This document shows, piece after piece, positions 43,779 to 54,733 of a stretch of DNA of 64,000 nucleotides. The position numbers were made by a program, and so were the translations under genes. The first letter of the stretch is position 1; each line of letters starts with the position of its first letter. Source of the DNA: Alloteropsis semialata (taxonomy: Eukaryota; Streptophyta; Magnoliopsida; Poales; Poaceae); contig CM014273.1 in NCBI GenBank assembly GCA_004135705.1, positions 2,700,381 through 2,764,380 of the forward strand. Direction: 5' to 3'. The notes under the pieces were generated by a model. That model had not been told where the DNA came from. It made no database searches and saw only the letters and a program-made list of their open reading frames with translations.

Positions 43779-46190
43779 CCATAGGTTGCTATGGGAGCAT
43801 AACAAATTGTAAATGCGATAAAATTTGGCGCAGAAAACACACATTCACCAAGTGACCGGACATAACAATGAATATTTATATAATTCAAGTGAATACAAAA
43901 TAATGATAGGATAAATAAGAATAATTTTGTAAACAAAGTAAGCACTATGCTCATGTAATTCAACAAGCAAGTAAAATTCCAAATAAAAACATAAAGAGGA
44001 AATAAAAATACAGATGTATTTTCAATGAAATGCCAATCGATGTATTGTCGGTGCACTCCATTAATTTTCTTAAAGAAACAACCACGAAAAAAAGAGATTG
44101 TGCATCATTTTGCATGCGTGATTTGTTTAGGCTATGCTATATAAAAGAATCAACTCATCAACTATTTATTACACCATACCTATGCATGGTGTACGATAAT
44201 TTAAATAAATGTATAGATGGTACAACAGTTATAATGCTATAAAAATTACATAAATATGTCAATAACACAAAGGTGCTGCGTATGTTCGCCTAAATCACGG
44301 CCAACCTCGACTCGTCCATCATGGACCCTGTGCAATGATGGGAAACGCTGCCTTCTCAGCCTCCTCACCTTCGACTGATCGGCTGCCCCGCTGCTCGTCA
44401 AGCTAGCAGCTTGTTGTTTCCTTCTGTTAAATATAAGCAGCAACCATGAGATTAAATGAAAGAAGCACTGTAATCTGAACGTCGGTGATATCTCTCATTT
44501 AATTTGAAACTATAGCCATGGATTAGATGTAAAAATGTAGGTCGAGATACACCTGAAGTATAGATAAAACAACACTAAACCTTAAGTTTTAAGAAAAAAT
44601 GCATGGGATCTTTGCTACATTGACTTCTCAATGAACATAAATGATTCTTTAAGTAAATAGAAACTTGTGGAAGGAGATTAAACGAAAGAAAAAGTGCATG
44701 GCATCTATGCTACATTAATTTGTAGAAGGAGATTGGGAGAAATGCAGAAACCTGCCATAATGACTTGATCTTTGCTTTCGCTTCATAATAGTGCACCATT
44801 GAGCATGTCAAATATCTCAAAAGAAAAATATTGATGTACTCATAGATGAAGAGGAAATGACAGTCTTTGCAGTGAAAAAAGTCTAAATGACAACTGTACT
44901 TGAGGGGGATTATGATTTTTTTTCCAAGAGTAAGTAAATGACAAGTGTTTTCATAGCTTTTTGTTGATATTCCTTCGAACGCTGCAAGTTCCAATGATTC
45001 CTTGATACAATCAGTGCATTTTTAGTCTCCAATAGGAAAATAAGATTATACAAGTGGCTGCTTACTGAACCAATGATCTATAGAAATTGGGTCTAGTACA
45101 GAGACAACTTTAGACAGCAGGACTGTCAAGTTCCTAAAATTACCAGTCACACGGCAAAAGTGCTCATCCCATCCCTCCAAATTAAGGCAAAGCCAAAATT
45201 ACCAGTCCGCACCGCAGCTAGGTATCTCTTGCCTACAATTTCCAGGAGACTGCTCCTCGAAAGTTTCTTAAGGTCATCCTCAACCCAAGACACTAGACAT
45301 AGTTTCCATAATCTCCACATCATCAAGAAATTAATGCTAGACACTACCTCTCCAATGCAAACATTACTCATTCATATGTAAATTTAATGCTACACATCTC
45401 TCATTGTGTCTTGGATATTCTGTATAAACCATGTCTCATACAACTATACAAGACCCATTTTCCTTCTTTTTCTTCATTAACTCACATGTCACATCATCTT
45501 TTCTCCTAGATGGCAGCTCATTTAATTCCATAGACACCATCCTAGTCATTGGGTTGGAGATGACCTAACAACAAAATATAAATAGTTACTAAGGATAGTC
45601 TCAATGGGAGTTTCACGAAAAGTTTAATGGCATTGAATTCTATACATGGCGAGGAGAGAGAAGGAGGGGTTTTCATCAGATGTGAGAGGAGTTTTATTTC
45701 CATGAAACTCAATCAACATGGTTATCTAGTTTCTGAGTATAGATAACTATGCAATGAAATTTGCATTGAGACTCGCTTAACATACATATGACTGTCCTGC
45801 TATTGTGGCTACTAAACAGATAACTCCTACTGGCTGCTAGTCCTTTTGATTGCAACCCATGAAAGGGCAAGTCAGAGCCTTAGGAAGAAAATCTTAAGGT
45901 CACTAAGCATCTTGTATGTCAGTGATTAATAATATATAATTATCATTTTAGGATCAGCGATGCTGACTATAATAAAACTGTATTCAGAAATGAACTGATA
46001 TATCTAACGGTTTAGAAACCAATTCACAGCGTATTCTACAGACTTATAACATCAACATTAATAGCCTTGCACATTGTTGCAAATACATTTATTGATATAA
46101 ATGTCAAATGCTTTTATACTACTAACCTGACAAATATTCGTTTTCCCACCTGAAAGCGCCCACCCTCTACTGGGCTATTGTTTTAGCTAA
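43779..46190. other. intergenic DNA, no gene supported
   Basis: AT-rich with short frames only. Frames at 44246-44443 and 45147-45371 (minus) lack splice partners and recognised motifs. Confidence 0.5.
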
Positions 46191-46930
46191 CAAAGTTTAC
46201 ATGCTATGGTGGGGTAGAGGCTTGCCCAACGGCGGGCGATCGCCACGTCACCATCGCAGGACACGACGCGCCGGGCCGTTGGCCGTCCGTGCCCGCCCGG
46301 CCGCCCCCTATGGCTCCCACGCGGCAAGCCTCCTTTGGCTCCTTGGAGGACCTCTCTCCGCCGTGGCGGCGCTGGATCTCGTCCCACCCCGCCAGGCGCC
46401 AGCCCCCAGACTCGGACCAAGGATTCGTGTCGAGCGGGAGGCGGGCGCAGAAGCTACGGGCTGGGTGTGGGTGGAGCGACGACCGGCGGGCTCATAGGCT
46501 GTCGATGCTTCGATTGTGCACCACAGGACATGACAGAGGAGTGGAGCAAAGCACACGAAGAGGTGTCTCAAGGGTCCACCTGTCGGCGCCATTTCATGGG
46601 ATATCGCTGGTGGCTTTTTGGTCCGCCGTGACGACGATGGTGGGACGCGAGTCGCCTGAAGGTAGGGATGCTTATATGAAGCTGCTTGCCCTTCCCACAA
46701 AATTACTATTAGCAGCAGATGTGGCCGAGCTGCTACTTCTTTGCATTGCGGGCCTACCCTGAAACGCACGTCCGCGAAGACCCGCGAAGCGCACGACGTT
46801 CTCTCTAGCCACTCTCTCGGTCCCTCTCCCTAATCCTCTCAGGCTCTCACAGTTCAGATCGATCGAGTGCGTGGTGTTTTGTCTGACCGGGACGTTCTCT
46901 ACCGCTCGCCTCTCTGGCTCTCTCCCTCGG
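46191..46930. other. GC-rich non-coding or decayed gene sequence
   Basis: Overlapping frames on both strands reflect composition. No motif was recognised. Confidence 0.4.
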
Positions 46931-47479
46931 TGTTGACACGAAAACGCGCCGCGTCAAATACTATCACGTGCAGAGAAGCTCTTTGCAGCTTCTCTGATCT
47001 GACCGGTCAGACCGGTTCTGGTGACCGGTCAGACCGGTGCTCGCCGGGCAGCTGGGAGCTCGGCGAGAAACCAACGAGCGCTCGTCCGGGAGGGACCCCG
47101 TCAGGATGAGCGCACCTTGGGTTGCCCTAGACTCAGCAGGCTAGCTAGGGCGCATTCAGACGTCGTCGAGACGAAGGAAGAACAGCAATGGGGGTTGGAA
47201 AAGTTAGGGTTTGAAAGGTACAGAAAAGTAAAGGTAAAAATAGTAGATTTGATAAATTCGATTGGATCTAACTCAATCGGCCGAATCCCTTTATATTTAT
47301 AGGGAGGGTAGGACTTTTCCCGCAAGGAATAGGTTTTACAACTCGTAATTAACTCAAACTAAGAGTCCTAGTCGAATTACAGGGGCACACCGGTCTGACC
47401 GGTTCCCCAGACCGGTCAGACCGGTCAGGGCCCGGATTTTCCTAATCCTTGCTCTACTTGCCAATTTTGGTCGCGAACA
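46931..47479 (-). repeat. 3' LTR of an ACCGGT-rich gypsy remnant
   Basis: Starts TGTTGACACGAAAACG and ends GGTCGCGAACA. A purine-rich tract follows at 47480-47500 (AAACAGGGGGGCATA on minus), as expected for a minus-oriented element. It carries four ACCGGTC(A/T)GACCGGT palindromes. Confidence 0.65.
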
Positions 47480-48589
47480 TATGCCCCCCTGTTTTCTGGT
47501 GAAGCTTGCGAATCAGAAAATATTCAGCAACCAAAATTTGCTCTAAGGACAATGTTCATACATTGGCCATGTCTTGATGTCTTGCTCAAGTTGAAGTTGA
47601 AGCAACTTTCTTTGGCCTCCACACCATCTTTGTCTTCGTCTCCGCTGCTGGTTTCTCTTCAACTTGTTGCTCCATTGAATTCTTGCGCATCCGCTGTAGT
47701 TTTCTCTTTTGAGTACGGGACAAGCCTGAAGGACACCATCTTGGTTGCATATATATTGAATCTTGCTTGTTGTCTTTCTCACTTGTCTTAGAATCAGCGG
47801 ATACTCTCTTCTTGACCAGATTATTACTAGAAACAACCGGTTCTTGTAATGACTCATGATTGTAGTATGAAACAGGATATGAAATAAAATATGGCTGCAT
47901 ATTCATACCACTGTAATCCCAAGGCAAATAGTAGTAAGGATATGACTAGGACCATTATGTGGTCGGTCTAAAAGATGGATACAATGTAGCACTACTATCA
48001 CCTTGAGTTGAGGAAGAATTTGACTCTTGGTGCTTCGATGAAGTTTTTATTTTTTCTGGCCGATTTTTATGCTTCTGAGTAGCACCTAATCTCTTGTATT
48101 TCTCCAGAAGTACCTCAAAGGTCGGCCTTGATTTTTCCTCTGAATTTCCAGGAATCCCAGGCGCCAACCGGTCTGACCGGTTACCTGGACCGGTCTGACC
48201 GGTCCTGTCAGGACCAGCGTCTTTGCTTTTGGCTTGCCCCCCCGAGCATTGAATTCTTAGATGTAGCTTTGGGGGTCTTTTTCAGCCAAACTTTCTTGTT
48301 CCTTTTCTGTTCTGGTCGTTCTTCACCAATGATTACATTTTTCCCTTTTGTTGTATCGGCTTGACTTGGCCTGATCAACACCTTGGGATTTTGTATTTCA
48401 ATGGTATTAACAGGAAAAGGATTTGAATCAACTTGCATTCCAACCAAAGTCAAATGGCCCTCATTAAGGGCCGATTGAATTCGCCTACGGAAAACATTAC
48501 AATCATTAGTTGCATGTGAGAAGAAATTATGAAATTTACAATATGCACGCCAAAAGTATGTTTCTTCCCCAGCGCAGTCGCCAAAAGTA
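47480..48589 (-). pseudogene. gag remnant of a Tat-type gypsy element, deletion derivative
   Basis: Minus frames include YCKFHNFFSHATNDCNVFRR (a Cys/His gag motif) and RPTFEVLLEKYKRL. CPSGLSRTQKRKLQRMRKNS follows, matching YCKWHNSTSHETNECKVFRR and CPSGISRSKKRRVQRLR in the 54.7-57.3 kb element. The gag N-terminus, protease, RT and integrase are absent. The primer-binding-like TTTGGCGACTGCGCTGGGGA (minus, about 48567-48587) abuts mid-gag directly, so a large deletion occurred. ACCGGT palindromes also sit inside this coding remnant (48166-48206). Confidence 0.65.
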
Positions 48590-49533
48590 TGTTGACGCAA
48601 AATACGGTCAACGCACGATAGCGCTAGATCGCGCGGGTCGCGAACAGACCGAACGGCAGGGAAGCTACCTTGATCGGTCAGACCGGTCAGAGACAAAGGT
48701 CAGACCGGTCAGGAGCAAAGGTCAGACCGGTTAGGGACAAAGGTCAGACCGGTGCCCTAGGGTTTCGCCGGATCGATCGTTTCGAGAGGATAACTATCAC
48801 GCTTACGTGGTGAACGACGGCAAGGTTTACGAGCAAACCAGCAAAGGGATAACCAACGCACTTACGTAGCGAAGAACGACTAGTTTACGAGCAAACTAGC
48901 AAAGGCCGTCGAAACTCTCGCCCGGGAGGGACCCCGTCAGGGCGTGAACGTAGCCGGACGTGCCCTAGGTTGACCAGCAAGCCTTAGGACGCCATCTTGA
49001 TCGTGGAGATCAATAGACGAACAGCATGGAGAGGTTAGAAAAGGGATTTAGGGTTTAGGAGATAAAAAGTAGATGCATGTTTGTTTGATTCGATTGGGAT
49101 ACCCTCAATCGGCCGTGGCCCTTCATAAATATAGGGAGGGGAGGTCTTACCCCTGGTGGAGTCAAAACTCATACAAATTTCGTGTCAAAATACAACTCCT
49201 ACTCGGACTCTACAGACCACACCGGTCTAACCTATCAGGGGCACCGGTCTGACCTATCAGGGGTACCGGTCTGACCTATCAGGGGCACCGGTCTGATCTA
49301 TCAGGGGCACCGGTCTGACCGGTCCGCCCAGGGTGCAGGACTTCCCGAAGCCATATCTCGCTCATCCGAACTCCAAATTGGACGTTCTACATATGAATCT
49401 TGATCTACTCAACGAGAGCTATCCAATAGTGAAGTCCAACCTGCATTTGGAGAACTTTATCCTGACCAGTCTGACTGTTGACGGCAACCGGTCTGACCTG
49501 TCTTCCCAACCGTGCCACTTTTGGGTGTCAACA
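48590..49533 (-). repeat. 5' LTR of the ACCGGT-rich gypsy remnant
   Basis: Begins TGTTGACGCAAAATACGG and ends GGGTGTCAACA, with the primer-binding-like sequence just inside. It contains two local arrays: four AAGGTCAGACCGGT units (48675-48755) and five ~22-24-bp ACCGGTCTGACCTATCAGGG units (49220-49315). Confidence 0.65.
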
Positions 49534-50133
49534 GGCAGGCCACCTAGAACGCCTTCAAACGTCGCGGAGACGAAAGAAGAACAACAAGTTGGGGTTTGGA
49601 AAAGCTGGGGTTGAAGAACGCAAAAAAGTAAAGGCAAAAATAGTAGATTTGATTGAATCGGCCGAATTCCCTTATATTTATAGGGAGGGTAGGGCTTGTC
49701 CCGCAAGGAAACCAAGTTACAACTTGTTACAATCTCGGAATCCCAAACCAAGTCAAATTACAAGGGCAGACCGGTCTGACCGGTCCCCCAAACCGGTCAG
49801 ACCGGTCTGGGCTCAGATTTTCCTTTTTTGCGCCAATCCTCCGTCTTTTCTTGCACCGACTCTTGCGGTCCTCCTGAGTCCCAAGCGCCGCAACAAGCGA
49901 TCAAATCAGTAGCTTTGCCACCTCCTGAACCTCAAGACCGATTCTTACGGTCCTAACTTGCACCAGCACCGTAACAATCGATCATTCCAGAGACCATGCC
50001 ACCTGTCTTGCACTTGGACCAATTGTTGCGATCTTCGAAGCACCGGACCATCTGGTCCCGGACCGGTCAGACCAGTCAGAGCAAACCGGTCTGACCGGTC
50101 TGCCTCGGCCTATGCCAATTTTGGTTGTCAAAA
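49534..50133 (-). repeat. truncated second LTR of the same family
   Basis: Aligns with 47145-47479 (CTAGGGCGC / CTAGAACGCC start, the Cys-poor leader, ACCGGT palindromes, CCAATTTTGGT end) and is followed by the same polypurine tract on minus. It lacks its first ~200 bp and is fused directly to the preceding LTR, pointing to unequal recombination. Confidence 0.55.
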
Positions 50134-50169
50134 TATGCCCCTCCTGTTTTTTGGTAAAGCTTGCGTACC

Positions 50170-51802
50170 TGTTGACGGTCATTAATGCATATCTCAGACC
50201 GTCAACTCTGACAATCAAATATACATTCACCATAGCTATAGGGATTATATCTAACGAATTCAACTATTTTTGGTGACTATGTATATGCAGGAGACAACAG
50301 GTGAAACTTGAGGCGAAACGGGCTCGGTGGGTGGTCGCCCGACCTAGCCAGGTCGGCCGACGCCCAACCGAGGCCAAATGCGCCTATATTTGGATATATG
50401 CTAGGAAAGCCACTCTAGACCAACCCTTGTCTGTGCACCAAAGTTGGGTCAAGCCCATATGTGAGAAGGACCACAAGAGAAGCACAAAGGGGCCACATCC
50501 ACAAGTACACATACTCAAACGGAGTGGTGTCACCTTGGGTAGGACTCCAGGGCCTACAAGATAGAGGCTGGTGAAAGATGAAGGCAATCGGGCACAAAAG
50601 GTCCCTCGGCCGACCTAGTACGATCGGCCGAGCCTGGCCCGGAGCCCAATGGGGCCCACTTTCCTCCAGGGCAAAGAAGCACATTTGGGGATCATCCTAG
50701 CCGCTAATTCCATGTAGGTTGGATCCAAGAGATGAGAATGGTCCAAGAGGAGGTCACATGGATTGAAGGGCCCACCTCGCCAACTAAATGTACTCAATCC
50801 AAGCATACCCACCTGGAACCGTCATGAGGGCCCACGGGACAGTCACTCAGCCGAAGATGGGTCCGATCGGTGCCGGTGGACGGTCGCCCGACCGAGCCCG
50901 GTCGCCCGACCTGGTCCAGAGGCCAGACCGCCTCATCCTTCTGGTGCGCGTTCTCACCGCCTCCAGGAGTCCATCTACACTGTGCATCACTCAAGGCGGT
51001 GGATCGAACGTCGGCCGATCTCCCCGCGTCGCCCGACCTGTGACTGGGTCCGTTCGTCCTCATTTTCCACGTGTCCACTCCCAACCGCCTCTACAAGCTA
51101 TAAATAGCTGCATACCGGTCATTGAAGATCATCATCGAGCTGGAGTATCAAGTCAAGGCGAAGCCCTCTTCAAATGAGAGTAGAAGTAGGGAGAGAGTGA
51201 GGGAGAGTCTGGAGGAGTCCCGGCGTGTCGGCGACCCTCCACTTGTACCTCGACGGATGCGAGCTACTTAGTAAGTATCCGGGATTCAACTAGTATTTAA
51301 GTCTGAGTTATAGAAAAGCTGAGTTCTCTATTGTGCTTGTGGGTTCGTCGCTTTATTTATAAAGTGCTCTAGTCTCTAGCTAAGATTAGTGTAGTAGTAT
51401 ATATCTTAAGTGTGGTGCTTAGGTTATCGACTACCTTCGTTTGCCTCGTAGCCCCACGGATTAGAAGAGGTAGGCGGCAGGTGGTGACAGCCTTGTCCGT
51501 CCTTTGTAATCCTTCATGTTCGGGTACGGCGTAGAGCTGTTGGCAGGTAATTTTCTAGAGGCCTAGGATATCCCGGTGCCCAAAGCAAGCATAGAAGAAT
51601 TTCCTTCGCTATGATCAGCCTTAGTGCTAAGTTATCCTCTCTACCCAGCCTTCATATAACCTCGATCGATCCGGTCAACTTTAGTGATTAGACAATGCCC
51701 TTCTCGTTTCCTGTGGATTCGATACCCTGAATACTTCCCGGTGAAAGCTACAACGGTATCCGTGCGCTTGCGGATTTATCTGCGACGTAAGAAATACCAA
51801 CA
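50170..51802 (+). repeat. 5' LTR of an Athila-like gypsy element
   Basis: TGTTGACGG at the left and ACCAACA at the right, followed by a primer-binding site. It contains repeated GGTCGGCCGACC / GGTCGCCCGACC words (50350, 50620, 50885, 51010). A TATAAATAG box at about 51100 precedes the likely transcription start. Confidence 0.65.
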
Positions 51803-51809
51803 AGCTTTC

Positions 51810-51826
51810 TGGCGCCGTTGCCGGGG
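51810..51826 (+). promoter_or_regulatory. primer-binding site (tRNA primer) of the Athila-like element
   Basis: TGGCGCCGTTGCCGGGG, the canonical site following gypsy LTRs of this lineage, begins seven bases after the LTR end. Confidence 0.75.
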
Positions 51827-51839
51827 AACGGTAGCTGTG

Positions 51840-52074
51840 TTGTCTAAGAACTATGGTTGCCCATTTATCTTTTATTTTATTTTTTCTTTTCTTTTATTAT
51901 TTTACCCATGGACTTCAACCCAAATCCATGAGTTCTATGCTCCAAAGGGCGAATTATTAGAGCCGCACCCCTTGTCAAATCCTATACAAACAAATAGCTA
52001 TGAGCTTCGCCCTGCTTTCATAGCTATGGTCCAGGAGACACCCTTCTCAGGACGTGATGAAAATCCATACCATC
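51840..52074 (+). pseudogene. Athila-like gag start, truncated by the next element
   Basis: The frame includes NSYELRPAFIAMVQETPFSG and RDENPYH, the opening of Athila-type gag. It is cut at 52074 where the next LTR starts (TGTTGACACC). No continuation was identified within the window. Confidence 0.6.
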
Positions 52075-53918
52075 TGTTGACACCAGATTTTCGCACCAGA
52101 TATGCTGAGTCATGAGGTGACGTGGTAAGGCTGGTGGACCCATTGACTGGTCAAAGCCGAAGATGACAGAGAAGGAAGCCGATATGCAGAAGAGATCCGA
52201 TGAAGCAGGAGTCCGACCCGATAATGAGTACAAGAGGAAAGGCGCGTCGGTTGAGAAGGAAGCGTATCAGATGCAGGGACTATTTCCTTTTTTGAAGGCA
52301 TATTGAGAGTCCCATTCTATATTAGATTTAGTTTACTTTGTCCGCAAGTTAGTCTGGTCCGATCAGGACTCTTCATGACCAGGGTATAAATATGAACCCT
52401 CGTCCATTGTAAAAACTATTCTCACAATCAATACAACCCGGCTTCACGCCAAAACCCTAGTAGTAGTTACCGACGAAGCTCATTGGTGGACGGGCTGCAT
52501 CAGTTCTGATCTCCGGCTTACCAGTAAGTTAGTCAATTTATCGAACTAGTATAGGCTTTGAATTGAGGCGCATCGCCCTTTCTCGTTTATGCTGTTCAAC
52601 CGATTTATCTCTGGATAATCAAGATTGATATAGATTCCCTACGTCGGAGCTAGATCAATATTGATTATTCAACAGATTATCGTTTATCGGACTGCACTTT
52701 AAGCCTAGATTCCCTACGTCGGAGCTAGGTATCAAGATTAGTCTAGATTCCCTACGTCGGAGCTAGAGTAATCTTGGTTACTAAAGGCAGTTTTTGCGGT
52801 TTGTTGGAGTTGCTAGATTGGTTTAGATCTACGCCATGTAAATCAATTCTACTTCTTCAACGGATTTGAGCATTGGTCTTGGTCCGATTTAAGCAATACT
52901 TATCTTACAGCATCGTTCTAGGTCCGATCCTGCTTTGTGGTTTAATCTGGTTGTTCTTTGAGTATTGTACTGGTGTAGATTCCCTACGTCAGAGCTGGAT
53001 CTTTGCAATACGATTAGATTAATCTTTGATTGTCATGCTTGGTCTAGATTCCCTACGTCGGAGCTAGATTCATCTTGATTAGTTAAAGGAAGCTTTGGTT
53101 ATGCCTTATTGCTATTTGAATGTTAAGTATGGTTTAGATTCCCTACGTCGGAGCTAGGTCTTGCTTGATTATTTGGTAGCATATTTTAGAATCAGAACGA
53201 TCCTGTTAATGTTTTATCTGTTTATTTGCTTAATCTGATCAACACCTGTGCGAGCATCTTGTTTAATTGATAGGTTGATGAGTTGAGTTTGATTATCTAG
53301 CTATCCGATCTGATCATAGTTAGAGAAATCTAGATTCCCTACGTCGGAGCTAGATTTCTCTGAAAAGGCTATAGTCCGATTGGTTGGTTAGATGGTCCGA
53401 TAAGACGAGTCAAACTAGCAACTAGGCAAGATGGACAATGTATCGGCTTACACTTTGATTATTTAATATCTTGTTTAAAGACACAGCTGATCCATTACTT
53501 TACATATCGGCCTTGTTTTATGCTTTATTTTATTATTCAAAGGCTGATCTGTTATATTAATCAAGGTCCGATCCTGATTGGTCCGATTCTGAGGTCCGAT
53601 CTGGTGTCTGATTGAGGTCCGATTACTCGGTCTGATTGACGTCATCAATGAAGTCCGATTTTGAGGTCCGATTAGCATCGGCCGACACGTGTCTGATTGG
53701 GTCTTGGCTAAAATTCGACGTTACTCCATCGTCTGAAATAGAGCCGGCACAATCAAAGAGCAATTTAACTGTTTTATTCCCTTATCAATTTCAGGTCAAA
53801 TTGACTGGCACGCTGCGAACCTGAACTGGAGTGTGGACTGGCACTGGAGCGAAGCAGATCTCCCTGGTCTTCGTGTGCTGCACGCGGAGGATACGACCGC
53901 CGATTTTCCGCGTCAACA
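52075..53918 (+). repeat. 5' LTR with seven dispersed copies of a 22-bp word
   Basis: Starts TGTTGACACCAG and ends GCGTCAACA (1844 bp). TAGATTCCCTACGTCGGAGC recurs at about 52631, 52706, 52743, 52975, 53043, 53133 and 53331, at irregular 35-230-bp spacing. A TATAAATATG box at 52385 gives a plausible promoter. Confidence 0.85.
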
Positions 53919-53924
53919 CATTTT

Positions 53925-53942
53925 TGGCACGCCTGGTGGGAC
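53925..53942 (+). promoter_or_regulatory. primer-binding site
   Basis: TGGCACGCCTGGTGGGAC, the type used by RIRE2/Tat-lineage elements, six bases after the LTR end. Confidence 0.75.
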
Positions 53943-53961
53943 ACGAGAAACAAATTCCAAG

Positions 53962-54720
53962 ATGTCGTCGTCTGATGCTGAACAAGAAACTGCAGCAAGA
54001 CTTGCTGCTGAAAAAGAAGCTGCTGAGAAGGCTAAGAATGACAAGAATAAGACGCCTGAAACGGCCATTCCCATTACAAAGGCCGATCTGTCTAAAGCTC
54101 AATTGGACGCAGTTCAGGCTCAGATTGATGCGTTTGAGAAGCTCTGCATTGGCCAATTTGGGCGTAATCGTTCAGGCCCTATACTCAAAGGTCCTCTCCC
54201 AGATCCAGAGTTGATCAAGAAGACAACTGATGCTCGGGAGTATCAGGTTAACATGACAGAGATGATTCACCAGGCTGTTCATCATGCATTGATCAACCAG
54301 TCAGGCACTTTGGTGAATTCTTTGGACAATCTTATAAAGAAGGTGGTGGACGATGCTATTTGCTTGAAAGGTCCAGTGTTTATAGCAGATTCTGCAGGGG
54401 CATCAGGGTCAGGAAAAGGCAAAGAAACTACAGATAATGCAATGACCGTTGCTCCACAGATTCCGATTGCTCCACCACCTCCTGTTGAACTGGCCAACGG
54501 TTTTCTGTTGATGGCCGATGGAACTATTGTTGGCCCACATGGTGAAAAGTATGCCAGGACTCTGAACGAAGGAGAGAAACAACCTGCAGCTGCAAGACTA
54601 CGTACAGAGATTCCTTCACATCAGCGTATGGTCGGTGATTACAATAATTATGTGATGGATATAGCTGATGGAATGCCACCTGGAAGTCAACAGTCCGATT
54701 GGTCACAGAAAATAGCCTAA
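53962..54720 (+). CDS. Gag N-terminal ORF
   Basis: Begins MSSSDAEQETAARLAAEKEA, with charged helical sequence (EKAKNDKNK). FEKLCIGQFG, YQVNMTEMIHQAVHHALINQ and ANGFLLMADGTIVGPHGEKY follow, and it ends SQKIA at a TAA. It leads straight into the next gag frame: adding one base near 54717 would join them. The frames are either divided by a one-base deletion or linked by ribosomal frameshifting. It may represent the N-terminal extension of Tat-type Gag. Confidence 0.7.
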   Translation: MSSSDAEQETAARLAAEKEAAEKAKNDKNKTPETAIPITKADLSKAQLDAVQAQIDAFEKLCIGQFGRNRSGPILKGPLPDPELIKKTTDAREYQVNMTEMIHQAVHHALINQSGTLVNSLDNLIKKVVDDAICLKGPVFIADSAGASGSGKGKETTDNAMTVAPQIPIAPPPPVELANGFLLMADGTIVGPHGEKYARTLNEGEKQPAAARLRTEIPSHQRMVGDYNNYVMDIADGMPPGSQQSDWSQKIA

Positions 54721-54733
54721 AGATGAAGCGAGG

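Noticed and set aside
49220..49315. Short direct repeats with ACCGGT resembling a CRISPR array
   Set aside because: Units are adjacent, with no unique spacers, and sit within an LTR.
48590..49533. Solo LTR with its own target duplication
   Set aside because: Flanking 5-mers differ (AAGTA against GGCAG). The primer-binding-like sequence inside shows it is the 5' LTR of the gag remnant.
52630..53355. Regular-looking repeats with unique spacers (CRISPR-like)
   Set aside because: Spacing is irregular (35-230 bp), the repeats lie within an LTR of a plant retrotransposon, and the genome is eukaryotic.
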